This document shows, piece after piece, positions 21,746-33,224 of a DNA stretch of 64,000 bases. Under the pieces are notes generated by a model that was given only the letters and a program-made list of their open reading frames with translations, was not told where the DNA came from and did not search any database. The stretch is from Heterohyrax brucei (Eukaryota > Chordata > Mammalia > Hyracoidea > Procaviidae): the NCBI GenBank assembly GCA_028571685.1, contig CM053154.1:14292001-14356000 (forward strand), written 5' to 3'. Every line of letters begins with the position of its first letter. Positions within the stretch are counted from its first letter, which is position 1. The position numbers and the translations under genes were made by a program.

Positions 21746-23626
21746 ATTCCTATCCAAAGAGTTGACCTCGCTAATGATCTATGATCAGGGGAGGATCTTT
21801 ATGTTTAACAGTGGAATATTCTAGCTTCTAAATTTGTCACCGCCCCCGTGTTATAATGTGTTGTTCTTGTCACTTTCATATGCTGATGGACATTAAGGTA
21901 TTTTCCATATTGTATTTTTATGTAAGTGCATATACTTACATAATTATATACTTCATAAACTTACATAATTTGTGTAATCATGTATTTACCATATTATACA
22001 TAAATGCTTGGCCAAGCAAATGCAGTTTTTAAATTATACATATCTCTTGAATAGGCAAATCCACACACTTCAATGTATGGTAATAAATGAACGTCCCTTA
22101 GAACGGAGATCTGGGGGTGGGGGAACCAAGACTAACCCAGCTTTCACTGAAACAAAGCTGGGTGATTAAAAAAATCAGAGGTGTGGGTTTCCCCTCCCAC
22201 TGTGCAACAATGCAAAATCTCCAAGGCAGCTCAGGTATTGCCTGGGTTCTCCTCACTGAGCATATCAGCCTCACAAGCCTTGTAAAGCAGCAAGCTTGTT
22301 AATCTAGAAGGCTGTACAGATGGACTAACTGAAGCTTTAGTCATTATACTTAATTGGGCGAGTGGCTCTCTGAGCTGTCTATAAACTGTGTGTTCACAGT
22401 GAGGTAATTAATAACGCCACTTCCTTTCAGGAGACGTATCATTAGCCATTATTTCTAGAAACATGACATTGATGTCTTTATTCAGAGAGGTAATTGCAGG
22501 GTTCTGAAAAGAGTATATGGTTTACCCAACAATTCCCCACAAATGACATCATCTCTGAAAAGCAAAACCCACGAAATCTGTCATTTGGAATCCATAGTTG
22601 GGATTTTGTTCCCTAGGTGGTAAAAGAAGACGCTGGGGAAAAAAAAAAATAACAACAACAAGAAAAAACTGAACTATTTGGTTGCAAAATAAGAGTGAAA
22701 GATAAGATTTGGCTTTTTTTGCAGATGTAGGTAATTTCTGTAGATGGCTGGTTCAGGGGTTGAATTTTGCATATTAGGATTACGGCAAGAGGTAAAACAA
22801 AGTAACAATAAAAGAAATTTAAAGGTTTATGGCTGCGTTCTGATAATAGTTTTCTCACTGCCTCTTATAACATGCTCGCAAATGAACTGGATACACCACT
22901 AACATTTAAAAACCCATGCATGTCCCAACCCACGTCCTAATGTTTTTAAAAGGAAGCAGGAATATGCAACACAGGACTTGACATTGTTTTTTGTATTGAC
23001 TGGATGCCATACTCTTAAGCAAGAATCAAATGAGAATTTCAGAATAATTTTTGCTAAAACCTTTAGCTGACTGACCATCAACAATTCTACCTTCAGGTTT
23101 GACATTAAATTGAAAAAAAACACTAAGCCATCACATTTCACTTTTTCTCGGGACTTCATAAGGTAAAAGACTTGAGAGAAAAAAAACCTTTATTCACTTT
23201 AATTATTTTCTTGCCAGTTTCAAATCCTTGCCTGGCTTTTCAAATGACATGAGGCCATTCCAGAGAGGTGAGTCTAGCAAATCAGAACAAGGTGGGATAT
23301 TTAAATTAACTGTGAGATAATCTGCTTTCAGACCTTTTTGTGCATTTTACACCACGAACCTTTGAAATGTGGACAAAATTTTCAAACCTTGATTTTTTAA
23401 CACATCTTCTGTAGGACCTTATTTGCCACTGGGCACTCTGCTTTTTGGGTAGAACTCTAAATGGAAACCACAGATTCTCTAAACTTACCCTAAACCAGTG
23501 TTTCTCAAGTATATTAGAGAGCACACTAAACGTATAAGGTACTCCAAATTAATTGGTAACCGGATGTGTTTTCCACTCTTTTCAGGGAAATTGCTCACAA
23601 CTGGCATACTAAGGGCACTGAGAAGG
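21746..23626. other. Repeat-poor unique stretch
   Basis: About 1.9 kb with no confident repeat. The part 22320-22480 contains TAATTA-type homeodomain cores ('gtgaggtaattaataacgcc') in an otherwise non-repetitive setting. The rest is AT-rich with no exon-like frame. It could hold a conserved non-coding element, which needs alignment to show. Confidence 0.4.
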
Positions 23627-23905
23627 TGGAAACCGCAGTGGTGTAGTGAATTAAGGGCTGTGTCTGCTAACTAAAAGGTCGGCAGTTCAAATCTGCCAGT
23701 TGCTCTTTGGAAACTCTATGGGGCAGTTCAACTCTGACCTCTAGGGTCACTATAAATCAGACCCAACTCGATGGCAGTGGGTGTAGTGGATTAAGTGCTG
23801 TGTTTGCGGCAGTGGGTGTAGAGGGACAACTTCTATGCCTGCTGACCAAAAGGTCAGTGGTTGTCAGACCCGACTCCATGGCAGTGGTTTGGTTTTTTTT
23901 GGTTT
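23627..23905 (+). mobile_element. Two fused or partly duplicated SINEs
   Basis: A complete SINE (head 'tgtagtgaattaagggctgt', tail 'caactcgatggcagtgggtg') runs directly into a second, collapsed head 'tgtagtggattaagtgctgt'. A third partial unit ends in 'ccatggcagtggtttggttt'. It is a local duplication with internal deletions. Confidence 0.7.
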
Positions 23906-24070
23906 TTGAGAAGTTGCAGTGAAGGAACCTGCTTAATTTTGTTTAACCTGGAGTTTTTTTTTTTTCTTTTTTTAAGACCTTTATTTTTAAGTGTTTATAA
24001 TAAAGGTTTAAGGCAAAGAAATTTTACCTTTTTCCTACAATGCTTATTAACACCCTGTAGAATTAAAAAC

Positions 24071-24276
24071 CATTTGTCCTCAAGCTGATTCCGCTTCATG
24101 GTAACCCCATTATGCGTTAGAAGAGAAAAGTGCTCCATAGGGCTTTAAGGGTCTGATTTCTCAGAAGTTGATCACCAGGTCTTTGATTCCAACATGCCTC
24201 CCTGGGTGAACTTGAACTCCTGACTTCTCATTTAGCGTCTGAGTGTGTTAACAGTTTGCACCACCTACAGACTTTA
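24071..24276 (-). mobile_element. Afrotherian SINE, type B
   Basis: Tail complement 'ctgattccgcttcatggtaa', middle block 'agaagttgatcaccaggtct', head complement 'gttaacagtttgcaccacct'. Confidence 0.75.
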
Positions 24277-24690
24277 TTACAGAATTAGCATTCTTGAAAA
24301 GCTCATAGGACGCATTGCTCTAAATGACCCCATTTTACCATCTATTTGCTGGGTTTTTCTTCTCTAAAGATGAGCAGGCGAGTCATCAGAATACGGCTTT
24401 GCTGATTAAATAAGGAAACTTTAGAACCTGGAAGGAAGTTTAAGACTTTGAAACTACTGAACATCACAGTTGTGAATTCATTTCTCATATGTAAAACACC
24501 GTATTTTTTTCACGAGTAACACACCCACATAAATAATGCTTCTACACATACAAAGCATGATCAGCCCTCTTATTAAAATAGAGAGGGGGTTGCCCTGTTG
24601 GCAAAAAACGTATAGTGTGCATGTTGTTTGTGTAAAACATGATATTTTCACTGTTAGTCAAAGTTATTGAGATAGTATCAACAAGGCTGG
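24277..24690. other. No recognised feature
   Basis: AT-rich unique sequence just 3' of a large L1 insertion. Confidence 0.5.
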
Positions 24691-26185
24691 AATTTTTTTT
24701 TTTTAATTTATTGTGTTTTAGGTGAAAGCTACAGTGCAAATTAGTTTCTCATTTAAAAGGTAAAACACAAATTGTTTTGTGACATTGGCTGCACTCTCAG
24801 CAATGTGTTAGCACTCTCCCTCTGGCCCTGACTACTCCAGATTCTCCCTCTCCACTCATCCAGTTTTCCTGTCCTTTCCTGCCTTCTCATCTCTGCTTTT
24901 GGGTTAGGTATTGCCCATTTGGTTTCAAGTACTTGACCGAAGAAACACGTTCCTCAGGTGTGTTGTTGTTTGTTTCATGTGCCTGTCTAATCTTTAGCTG
25001 AAAGGTGGATGCTGAAAGTGGCTCAGTTGTGAGTTTGCAAGACATCCTGGGTCCATAGTTTAGGATTCCTCTGGTCTCTGTCAGACCAGTCAATCTGGTC
25101 TCTTTTTTCTTTTTCTTGTTTTAAGTGAATTTGAGTTCTGCTGTACATTTTTTCTCCTGCTCTGTTCAGGATCCTCTATTGTGATCCCTGTCAGAGCTAT
25201 ATGTGGTGCTAGCCAGACACTGTCTAGTCCTTCCGGGCTCAGGCTGTGGTTTATATAGTCTATTAGTCCTTTAGAATAATATTTTCCTTGTGTCTCTAGT
25301 TTTCTGAATTCTCCTTTGCTCTGAATGTGACAGGACAAGCAGATGTATTTTAGATGGCCATTCTCAGGCTTTTGAGATGCACGACACTACTCACCAAAAT
25401 AGAATGTTGAACGTTTCTTTATGAGCTATTTTATGCCGGCTGATCACCAGGTCTTTGATTCCAACCTTCCCTCCACAGATTATGGTCCCAGCCCTCGGCA
25501 CCAGTAACTCAGCCCTTCAAGATCTGTGGTTGTATCCAGGAAACGTCTGTGCCTTAACTTGTGCTATTTCCCCAGCGCTATATTTTGTCTTTTCCTTCAT
25601 CGGAGTTAACTTTTGTCTACTATCTAGTTAGTGATTCCTCCTTCCTACACTTCTTCTCCCTCCTAACCATCAAAGATTGTTTTTTTCTGTATAAAAACCT
25701 TTTCTTGGGTTTTTATAATAGTGGTCTTATACAGTTTTTGTTCTTGTATAGTTGACTTATTTTGCTAAGCATAATGCCATCCAGATTCATTCATGTTGTG
25801 AAATGTCTCACAGAGTCACTATTGTTTTTCATCTGTGTATAGTATTCCATTGTGTGTATGTACCATAATTATTTTATCCATTCATCTATTGATGGGCATT
25901 TAGGCTGTTTCCTTTTTTTTTTTTTTTTGCCACTGTGAATAATGCTGCAATGAACATGGATATGCATATGCCTGTTCATGCAAAGGCTCTTATTTCTGTA
26001 GGATATGTTCTAGGAGTGGGATTGCTGGAGTGTATGGGATTTCTATTTCTAGCCTTTTATAGAGGTGCCATGTCATTTTCCGTTGCGACTGTACCATTTT
26101 ACATTCCCACCAGAGTTCTAGTCTCCCTGCAGCCTCTCCAACATCTGTTATTTTCTAATTTTTTGATTAGTAGCAGTAATGTGAC
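24691..26185 (-). mobile_element. Lineage-specific L1 (family A), 5'-truncated
   Basis: It starts with a poly-T (reversed A-tail) at 24691, followed by a long characteristic 3'UTR: 'gtgaaagctacagtgcaaat', 'gcctgtctaatctttagctg', 'gatcctctattgtgatccct', 'tcaccaaaatagaatgttga'. The end of the L1 body follows ('ttccattgtgtgtatgtacc', 'attcatctattgatgggcat', 'acattcccaccagagttcta'). About 1.5 kb survives. The ORF2 end is present but not open. A poly-T run at 25913-25931 lies inside. Confidence 0.8.
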
Positions 26186-28074
26186 AAGACTAAATTGTAG
26201 TCGGTCCTTCAGAAGAAAGCAAAGTATTTTTCATCACACAGTTTCAAAAAAATGTATTTAAGTTCCAGAAGATATTCCATTTTTTAAAGAAATTTGCTGA
26301 TATAAAACATGTCTTTTAAAATTTAATTTCAAATAAATTACGAAGTTAAAAAGGGGTGTTCAAACTTCCTAAATATTTTTAAAATAACACTAAAAAAGAA
26401 ATTTAATGTCTTAGTACCAAACACGTAGATACTAGATTGGATAATTCGGCATTTTAGGGTTTGGAGATTTGGAGAGAGTATTTACGGCTTAGGGAGCCTT
26501 AAAACTGTAATCTTGTGATGAATTTGGGTAATATTATTAAAAGCTAAATCTTAAATATCTATGCTTTGCTTAATATATTAAATTTATTTGTGCAGTTGTC
26601 TGCTGTATTTTATTTTTAACCTGGTAGGAAGCATACACATTTTAATCTGAATTTAATCTAAATGCTTGAATTTATCTTCAAATGGTTTACTTAGTTAATT
26701 ATGCAAACATATCTCGCTAATGCAGCAAACAACTCCATCCAAGATGTACTTTTGATGCCTAATTATCCATGAGAATGAAAAATTCTTTGATTAAGAAAGA
26801 TCACTCCCATCAGGAATGAAAAACTCAATTTTCCTGTCCCAGATTCAGACCCTCACTATATATACCACCAATATATACACAGATACTATGATGACAGCAT
26901 GAGAATCCCGGGCCTGGGGTAGGTGGACGAGTAGATAATAAGAAGGGTTCTCTCAAGGGCATCCTTCTGAGATTTATTAGTTTTAGAGGTATTAACATAC
27001 ATGGATGGATCTAATGCTTCCTTCATGTCTTGGATTGTCCTATGTGTGGAAAATACACAATGAAGGTCTTCTAAGGGGGTATTTAAGTTAAACGAACAAA
27101 TTCTGGCTGCAACCAGTTAGTAGCTCTAGATGTTTTTTGTCTTTCCTTTCCAGCCTTGGCGGGTCTGATAAAATCAGAAACTTCTCTACTCTTTGGATTT
27201 TTAAGTAGGAAAGAAAGACCAGGTTTCGTCATGGATGCCTTTCCCTGGGCCCACTGAACCCGAACCAAGTGGTTGTGGGTTGCAGGAACAAGAGCGCCTT
27301 TGTCGCCTTCGTTAATCAAACCCACCAAGGCAGATGAATGGGGAGCATTTTTTTAAAGTAAAATAATTCACTAGACTCTGGATGTGTTTCTCTTTAATTA
27401 GTTTGATGAGCCCCAAGTCTGAGGCGTTGTGAGACACCTGGCATTAACCCTGTGCCACTGACCTAGGGGAGAAGTCAGAGGAGAGGCAAAGGATAGGCAG
27501 GTGGGATTCACTGAATGAGTGCCTTTTTCAGATGAAAAGAGTCATTACCACAATGACACTTCTAATTATACTGTCATTAGGATACGTCTTCATTTGGCTG
27601 TGGTGTAGAGAGCCTTACATTTGAAAGACATGATCCAGGAGACAGTGAGAGTTGGGAGGCCTGGGAAGCACTTAACCCTTTCTCTAGACACAACACAAGT
27701 CCTCAAAGACAAACACAAGTGTTGTTTATCTGCTTTTCACCCTTCCCCCCATGTAGCAAAGAAGAGGCATCAACACAGCAGTGCATGTGTTGCCATGGCA
27801 AGACTTAGACAGAGACTCTTGGTGTTCTCACCACCATCTCTGTGTCCCATTTCCAGGCTGTTGTGTTCCAAGCTCCCTAGAGCTCAGCCAGTGGACACAA
27901 CACTTCCTGTGGAGTGTATCATCATTTTGTTTGCTTCCACACCACTGGGCAACAAATGTCTACATGACAGTAGTTGTGTATTCATAACAGGAAAATTGGG
28001 CCCTGCAGAATAAAGTCCCTAAGGTCGTGTGTCTGTGGAACCATGTAGGTTAGAGGTTCAAAGTATGGCTGTAA
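26186..28074. other. Repeat-poor unique stretch
   Basis: About 1.9 kb without a confident repeat. AT-rich to about 26850, then mixed. An octamer-like 'attatgcaaacat' lies near 26699, next to TTAATTA cores. The open frame at 27621-28013 (130 codons) has no recognisable domain. I treat the stretch as non-coding and possibly regulatory. Confidence 0.4.
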
Positions 28075-28263
28075 GCATTTAATGGACCTGGACTGGAAGC
28101 CCGACCACTTAATTTGCTGAATCTGTGACGTAGCATAAGTCACTTGGTATTTCTAATTTCTGATTGCTTGGTTTCTTTGTCTCTAACATGGGGATAATAA
28201 TAGTGCCTTTCTCACAGAGTTGTTAGGAAGAACAAGTCAGAGGATGCTGGTACAGCACGTAAT
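28075..28263 (+). mobile_element. MIR-type SINE (ancient)
   Basis: Sense MIR features: 'cataagtcacttggtatttc', 'tctctaacatggggataata', 'cctttctcacagagttgtta'. It is followed directly by an afrotherian SINE. Confidence 0.65.
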
Positions 28264-28431
28264 ACACCCAAACTAAGTGCACTGCCTTCAGACTGATTCT
28301 GACTCATAGTGACCCTATAGGTCAGGGTTGAACTGCCCCATAGAGTTTTCAAGGAGCACCTCATGTATTGGATCTGTGTATCTCGCAGTTAGCAAATATA
28401 GCACGTAACCACTGCACCGCCAGGGTTTCTA
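28264..28431 (-). mobile_element. Afrotherian SINE
   Basis: Tail complement 'gactgattctgactcatagt', body 'tgaactgccccatagagttt', head complement 'gtaaccactgcaccgccagg'. Near full length. Confidence 0.85.
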
Positions 28432-28565
28432 CAGCCCTTAATGGGCTTAGAAAACATTCAGCAAGTACTTAGAACATGATTGTGAAGTGATAATCTCTGT
28501 AAGTTTTCTTAAGGTGAGTCTTCTGTAATGAACAACATGATTGGCTGAGTCCCTGTGTCCCAGAT

Positions 28566-28976
28566 TAGTTTCCTAGGGCTGTCAGTACCACAAACTAAGT
28601 GGCTTAAAACAACAGAAATTGATTCTGTCATTTCAGGGGACTAGAAGCCTGAAACCAAAGTGTCAGAAGGGTCATGTCCCCTCTGAAGGATCAGGGGAAT
28701 GATTCTTTAGTTCCTTTTACTAGCAGCTGGTAGTTGTAGCCATGTTGGTGTTCCTTGGCTTGTGGCAAGTGGCTTTCTTCCATCTGTGTGTGTCTGAATC
28801 TCTGTCTTCTGATAAGCACACTGGTCGCTGGATTCAGGACCCACCTTAATCCAGTATGACATCATCTCTACTTGATTTCGTGCGCTGGGACCCTATTTCC
28901 AAATAAGATCGTATTTTCATTACCAGGCTTAGAACTTGAACATATCTTTTGGGGAGGCACAAATCAACCCGCTGCT
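28566..28976 (-). mobile_element. MLT1-type MaLR LTR, minus strand
   Basis: It opens with the reversed LTR end 'ctaagtggcttaaaacaaca', then 'ggtgttccttggcttgtggc', 'cctatttccaaataagatcg', and closes near 'ttttggggaggcacaaatca'. Diverged but complete in outline. Confidence 0.8.
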
Positions 28977-29107
28977 GGTGCTTAGTAAGTTTCCATAAAT
29001 TCCAGTTGCAAGGTCCATGTAGACTGGATGATGAACTAATTTCTTTATTTTCTAAACCTACTTTAAAATACAACACGCTCCTCAAAACTGCTTTAGTATA
29101 AGTACTA

Positions 29108-29319
29108 AACCAAAAACCAAATCAAACTCACTGCTGTTGATTTAATTCTTACTTACAGAGACCCGTAGTACAGGGTGTACCTGCCCGCATAGAGTTTCCA
29201 AGGCTGTTTTAAGTCTTTATAGAAGCAGGCTGCCATATCTTTTTCTTTCAGAGTGGCTTCAAACTGTTACCTTTTTGGTTAGCAGGCATCTCATTAACCA
29301 CTGCACCACCAGGACTCCT
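29108..29319 (-). mobile_element. Afrotherian SINE, longer variant
   Basis: The reversed A-tail 'aaccaaaaaccaaatcaaac' leads to 'cactgctgttgatttaattc', a middle insert ('tctttatagaagcaggctgc') and the head complement 'cattaaccactgcaccacca'. Confidence 0.8.
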
Positions 29320-29439
29320 GTAAGTACCAAATAAGATGGATTTTCCCAACAAGAATAATGTGTGCTGTGTTGGTCACATTTGGGTCATGAAATGATATCG
29401 TGAGAAAGTTCTGAATGTTTTCACTACTTTATTTTTCAG

Positions 29440-29505
29440 GACAATGAACAAAATGGAGTCATGGATTTTAGCATAAATAAATCAGATCCTGTTGATATCT
29501 TTTAA
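29440..29505 (+). other. Candidate terminal coding exon (weak)
   Basis: A pyrimidine-rich tract ('tcactactttatttttcag', AG at 29438-29439) is followed by an open phase of 21 codons and a stop at 29503-29505. The encoded end reads 'DNEQNGVMDFSINKSDPVDI' plus F. A plausible branch site ('ttctgaatg') lies about 25 bases upstream of the AG. It sits in a short unique gap between a SINE and an L1 3'UTR. I do not recognise the peptide. A run this short is open by chance often enough that this stays a candidate only. Confidence 0.2.
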
Positions 29506-29520
29506 AAAATATTTTTTGCC

Positions 29521-30060
29521 CAAAAGGCCAAATATCAGAAACTCCATCAGCCTGAGGCCAGAAAAACCAGATGGCACCCAGCTACCATCAATGACCATCC
29601 TAACAGGGAACAGAACAGAGAGTCCCTGATGCAGTAGAAGAAAAGTATGGAGCTAAACTCAAATTCACATAAAAACACCAGTTTTAATGGTCTTACAGAG
29701 ACTGGAGGAACCCCCCAAAGCCATGGACCCTACCACTCTGTTAACCAGAACTAAAGCCTTTCAGAAACTTACTCTTCAAAGACTAGATTAGATAAAAACA
29801 TAAAATAATATTCACAAAGAGCATACTCTCTAGTTTGACAGACACAGAGGACTAAACAGGCAGCACCTGTCCGATGGCAGGATGAGAAGGCAGAAAGAAG
29901 CAGAAACTGATTTGATGGACACAGAAAACTCAGGATGAGACGAGGGAGTGTGCTATCACATGATAGTGATTGTAACTAGTGCCACGTAACAATAAGTGCA
30001 TAGATTTTTATATGAGAAATTAACTAAGGTTGTAAACTTTCACCTAAAGCACCACATACA
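29521..30060 (+). mobile_element. Lineage L1 3'UTR (family A), plus strand
   Basis: Sense 3'UTR of an L1 of the family A type: 'gccagaaaaaccagatggca', 'agagtccctgatgcagtaga', 'gtttgacagacacagaggac', and near the end 'aggttgtaaactttcaccta'. It ends in a short A-rich tail. Directly followed by a second L1 3' end. Confidence 0.7.
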
Positions 30061-30625
30061 AAACATCTCTACCTCAAAGGGAGAGGTTAGTCCAAAGGAC
30101 TAAAGGGCCTTAATTACTACCGTTGTCACCAGACTGAGTCTAGTACTAGATAGAGCTTGGCTACCACTACCAATGGCTCCAATTGTTATTGTGAAAAAGG
30201 GTCCCAGACAGGGCTGGAGAAGAGTGTAGAACAAAATTCGAACTTCAGAAGAATGATGAAACCCACTGGTCTGACAGCGAGTGGAGAAACCCCAAGAGTG
30301 TAGCCCACTGACACGTTCTTAACTCAGTACTGAAGACACTCCTGAGGTTCCCCCTTCACCCAAAGCATACACCAAAAAACCAAAACCTCTGCTGTTGAGT
30401 TGATTAAACAAAAGGAGTGTAAATGGGTACAGCAGCCCAGGGGCCAGGACGAGAAGGCAGATGGGGACAGGAGAGCTGATAACAGGGAGCCAACCCAAGG
30501 TAGAGAAGGGGACTATGTTGATGTGTGAGTTGGCAACCAATGTCAGCAAACAATGAGCGTATTAATTGTTTAATTAGAAACTATTTTCTCTGTAAACTTT
30601 TATCTAAAGTACAATAATAACTTTT
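30061..30625 (+). mobile_element. Second L1 3'UTR, plus strand
   Basis: The phrases 'aaaggactaaagggccttaa', 'agagcttggctaccactacc' and 'ggtctgacagcgagtggaga', and the end 'ctgtaaacttttatctaaag', mark another L1 3'UTR in the same orientation. A small SINE-tail-like piece ('aaaacctctgctgttgagtt') is embedded near 30378-30405. Confidence 0.65.
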
Positions 30626-31080
30626 TTTAAAAAAAGCCTCTGCTGTAGACTTCAACTGGCAATGATATTTAAAAAAAAAAAGTTGTTTCACATATTCTTC
30701 ATAAATATAAATACATACAAAGAAATGTACACATAGGATGTATTTAAAATCTTGTACGTCACTGCTTTTTCTTTTAGAAGAGCAAATATGTACTTGCATG
30801 AATACAAACAACAGTCTAAAGAAACCACAATTTAAAATACTTCAAAATAAGTCAGTCTTCAGTTCACACTTAGAGGGTATGGATTTCTCCTGACACATAA
30901 TGAAAAGCACATATTGGGAGACTTGATTTTACTGACAGAACCCACTGTGATCCGTTGTGGTGGATGGCATAGGCTGTCTGTCTAGAACAGGAATGCAGAC
31001 GGTGATATCCTCAGAGGACATCTGTTTCCGACTCTTGTGTGCAAACCAAACCCGGTTTCTTCCTGATGAGTTGTTCTATG
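30626..31080. other. No recognised feature
   Basis: AT-rich unique sequence after the tandem L1 ends. Confidence 0.5.
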
Positions 31081-31275
31081 ATGAATTTGAATAGGGATGG
31101 TATATATGTATATACACAGATATATACATGCATATATCTGTATATATACATACCAATACACACTCAGTATATTCTGTGCATACACATACATATGTCAATA
31201 AATATATTGAGTGTGTGTTTGTATACACACACATTTACATTTATATTTATATTTACATTTACATATGACTGCTAT
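31081..31275 (+). repeat. AT/CA-rich simple repeats
   Basis: Alternating purine-pyrimidine runs of the 'tatatgtatatacacagata' kind, then a 'tttatatttatatttacatt' tract at 31235-31265. Open frames on both strands here are products of low complexity. Confidence 0.8.
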
Positions 31276-31279
31276 TCAT

Positions 31280-32695
31280 TAACAGCTTCATTAAGCAGAT
31301 GACACACCTTGCTTGCTGGAGGTGAAGAGAATTTGAAACACTTACTGAAGAAGCTCAAAGACCACAGCCTTCAGTATGGATTACACCTCAACATCAAGAA
31401 AACAAAACAAAACTTCTCACAAGTGGAGAAAGGACTGAAGTTGTCAAGGATTCCGTTTTACTTGGTTCCACAATCAATATCCATGGAAGCAGCAGTCAAG
31501 AAATAAAAAGACATATTGCATTGGGAAAATGTGCCACAAAGGACCTCACCTTGAAGACTAAGGTGCACCTGACTCAAACCACAGTATTTTCAGTTGCATC
31601 ATATACACATGAAAACTGGACAATGAATAAGAAGACAGATGAAGAATTAATGCTTTTGAATTGTGGTGTTGGAGAAGAATGTTGAATGTACCATGGACTG
31701 CCAAAAGAACAAACAAATTTGTTCTGGAAGAAGCACAACCAGAGAGCTCTTTGGAAGCAAAGATGGTGAGACTGTGCCTGACATACCTTGGACATGTTGT
31801 AAGGAAGGAAGGATCAGTCCCTGGAGAAGGGCATCATGCTTGGTAGCATGAAGTGTCCGCAAAAAGAGGAAGACCCTTGAACACAGCAAATGGTCCCAAC
31901 TCAGCAGGAACGGATGCTCACTGAGGGCCAAAATGGCATGCGGTAAAGACAACCGAGAAGACAGACAGACCCACAAGAGTGGGTGCCTACATTGACTTGG
32001 GACCGGAAGAACCGGATGGTGCCCGGCCACCACCAGTGATAGCAGTGACAGAGCTCACAGAGAGGAGCCTCATTGGCAACACAAGAATAAAAAGAGGTGC
32101 ATCATGAGATCTCCACTAAAAGACCTCAATTGATGGTCCGGCGGTTTTGGGGTTCCTCTGAGAGCATGGCCCCCGGCCCTGATGCTGCCCTTTCCCATAA
32201 ATTATAACAAAGGTCCACTCTTTGGACAGGAATGGATTGGACTTGGCAATGCAGAGTAACCATATATCGGAAGCAATTTATGGTTCTATACATCTATAGC
32301 ATATCATCTTGCTGACCTCTGGCTGGAGGAAAGGGAGTGGACAGAGAGGAGGGGAAAGGAGACTGTTGGGAGGATGAGACATGTATGGAGCAGAGAGGAA
32401 TAGTGTGCAGTCACTGGACAGGGAGAGCAGTGGAAGCTGCATATAGGGGGGCATGTATTTACATGTTAATGTACATTTTCAGTCAGTTATGTTAAATAAA
32501 AATAAAAAAAGCAACAATAAAAAAAAAGAGGAAGACCCTCAAGGAGATGGATCAACACAGTGGCTGCGATGATGGGCTTAAGCATATAAATGATTGTGGT
32601 CATGGTGCAAGACTGGGCAGGGTTTTGTTCTGTTGTGCTTAGGGTGGCCATGACTCAGAACTGCCTTGACATCACCTGACAACACAACAACATAT
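31280..32695 (+). mobile_element. RTE/BovB-clade LINE split by an L1
   Basis: The RTE begins at the polymerase motif region ('aagcagatgacacaccttgc', encoding the ADD of the YADD box). It continues through 'ccttcagtatggattacacc', 'caagaaaacaaaacaaaact' and 'accatggactgccaaaagaa' to about 31877. After a 645-bp L1 insertion it resumes at 32523 ('gaagaccctcaaggagatgg') and ends in 'catcacctgacaacacaaca'. Several stops and frameshifts interrupt the RT frame. Confidence 0.88.
31878..32522 (+). mobile_element. L1 (family B) insertion with 17-bp target duplication
   Basis: The 17-bp sequence 'aaaaagaggaagaccct' stands at 31861-31877 and again at 32523-32539, flanking an L1 3' end. The L1 shows 'gacttgggaccggaagaacc', 'gagagcatggcccccggccc' and 'ggttctatacatctatagca', and has an A-rich tail (32496-32522). 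The exact duplication shows a recent LINE-mediated insertion into the RTE. Confidence 0.9.
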
Positions 32696-32715
32696 GTATA
32701 TCTGCATGTGTGTAT

Positions 32716-33020
32716 GTACACCTATTGCCATTGAGTCAGTCCCAACTCAAAACCCATGGGGTTTTTAATGACTGTAATCTGAAGGAGGAGCCCCTGTGGC
32801 CCCACTAGCCAAATAGCACCAGATGCTCCTTGAAAACCCTATGGGGCCATTCTACTCCATACTATAGGGTTGCTGTGAGTTAGAATTGACTCGACAGCAG
32901 TGGGTTTGGTTTTCTCTTTTAATTGTATGGAAGTATATCACCAAGCCTTTCTTTTGCATTGCCTCTGAGTGCATTCGAGCGGCCAACTTTTTGGCTAGAA
33001 GTCAAGAGCAAACCTTTTCA
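32716..33020 (-). mobile_element. Type B SINE split by a plus-strand SINE
   Basis: The type B tail complement 'attgccattgagtcagtccc' and middle 'ttttaatgactgtaatctg' lie to 32785. The SINE resumes at about 32920 ('gtatggaagtatatcaccaa') and ends in its head region near 33020. The plus-strand SINE at 32786-32918 separates the two halves. Confidence 0.75.
32786..32918 (+). mobile_element. Afrotherian SINE nested in a SINE
   Basis: Head 'aggagcccctgtggccccac' (A-box region shortened), body 'ttctactccatactataggg', tail 'ttgactcgacagcagtgggt'. It is inserted in the opposite orientation to its host SINE. Confidence 0.8.
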
Positions 33021-33062
33021 TCCCCCAGGGGGATGTACATACACGTATGTGTGTATGTATAT

Positions 33063-33218
33063 AAAAATCCTGGTGGCATAGTAGTTAAGTGCTGTGGCTG
33101 CTAACCAGAAATTTGTTAGTTCAGATCCTCCAGGTGCTCCTTGGAAACGCTATGAAGCAGTTCTACTCTGTCTATAGGGTCGCTATGAGTTGGAACCAAC
33201 ATGGCAACAGAGTTGGAA
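33063..33218 (+). mobile_element. Afrotherian SINE, short type
   Basis: Head 'ggtggcatagtagttaagtg', body 'ctctgtctatagggtcgcta', tail 'accaacatggcaacagagtt'. Confidence 0.85.
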
Positions 33219-33224
33219 TGTGGT

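Noticed and set aside
27621-28013. 130-codon plus-strand frame
   Set aside because: No domain and no exon signals; the overlapping 68-codon frame in another phase shows similar openness.
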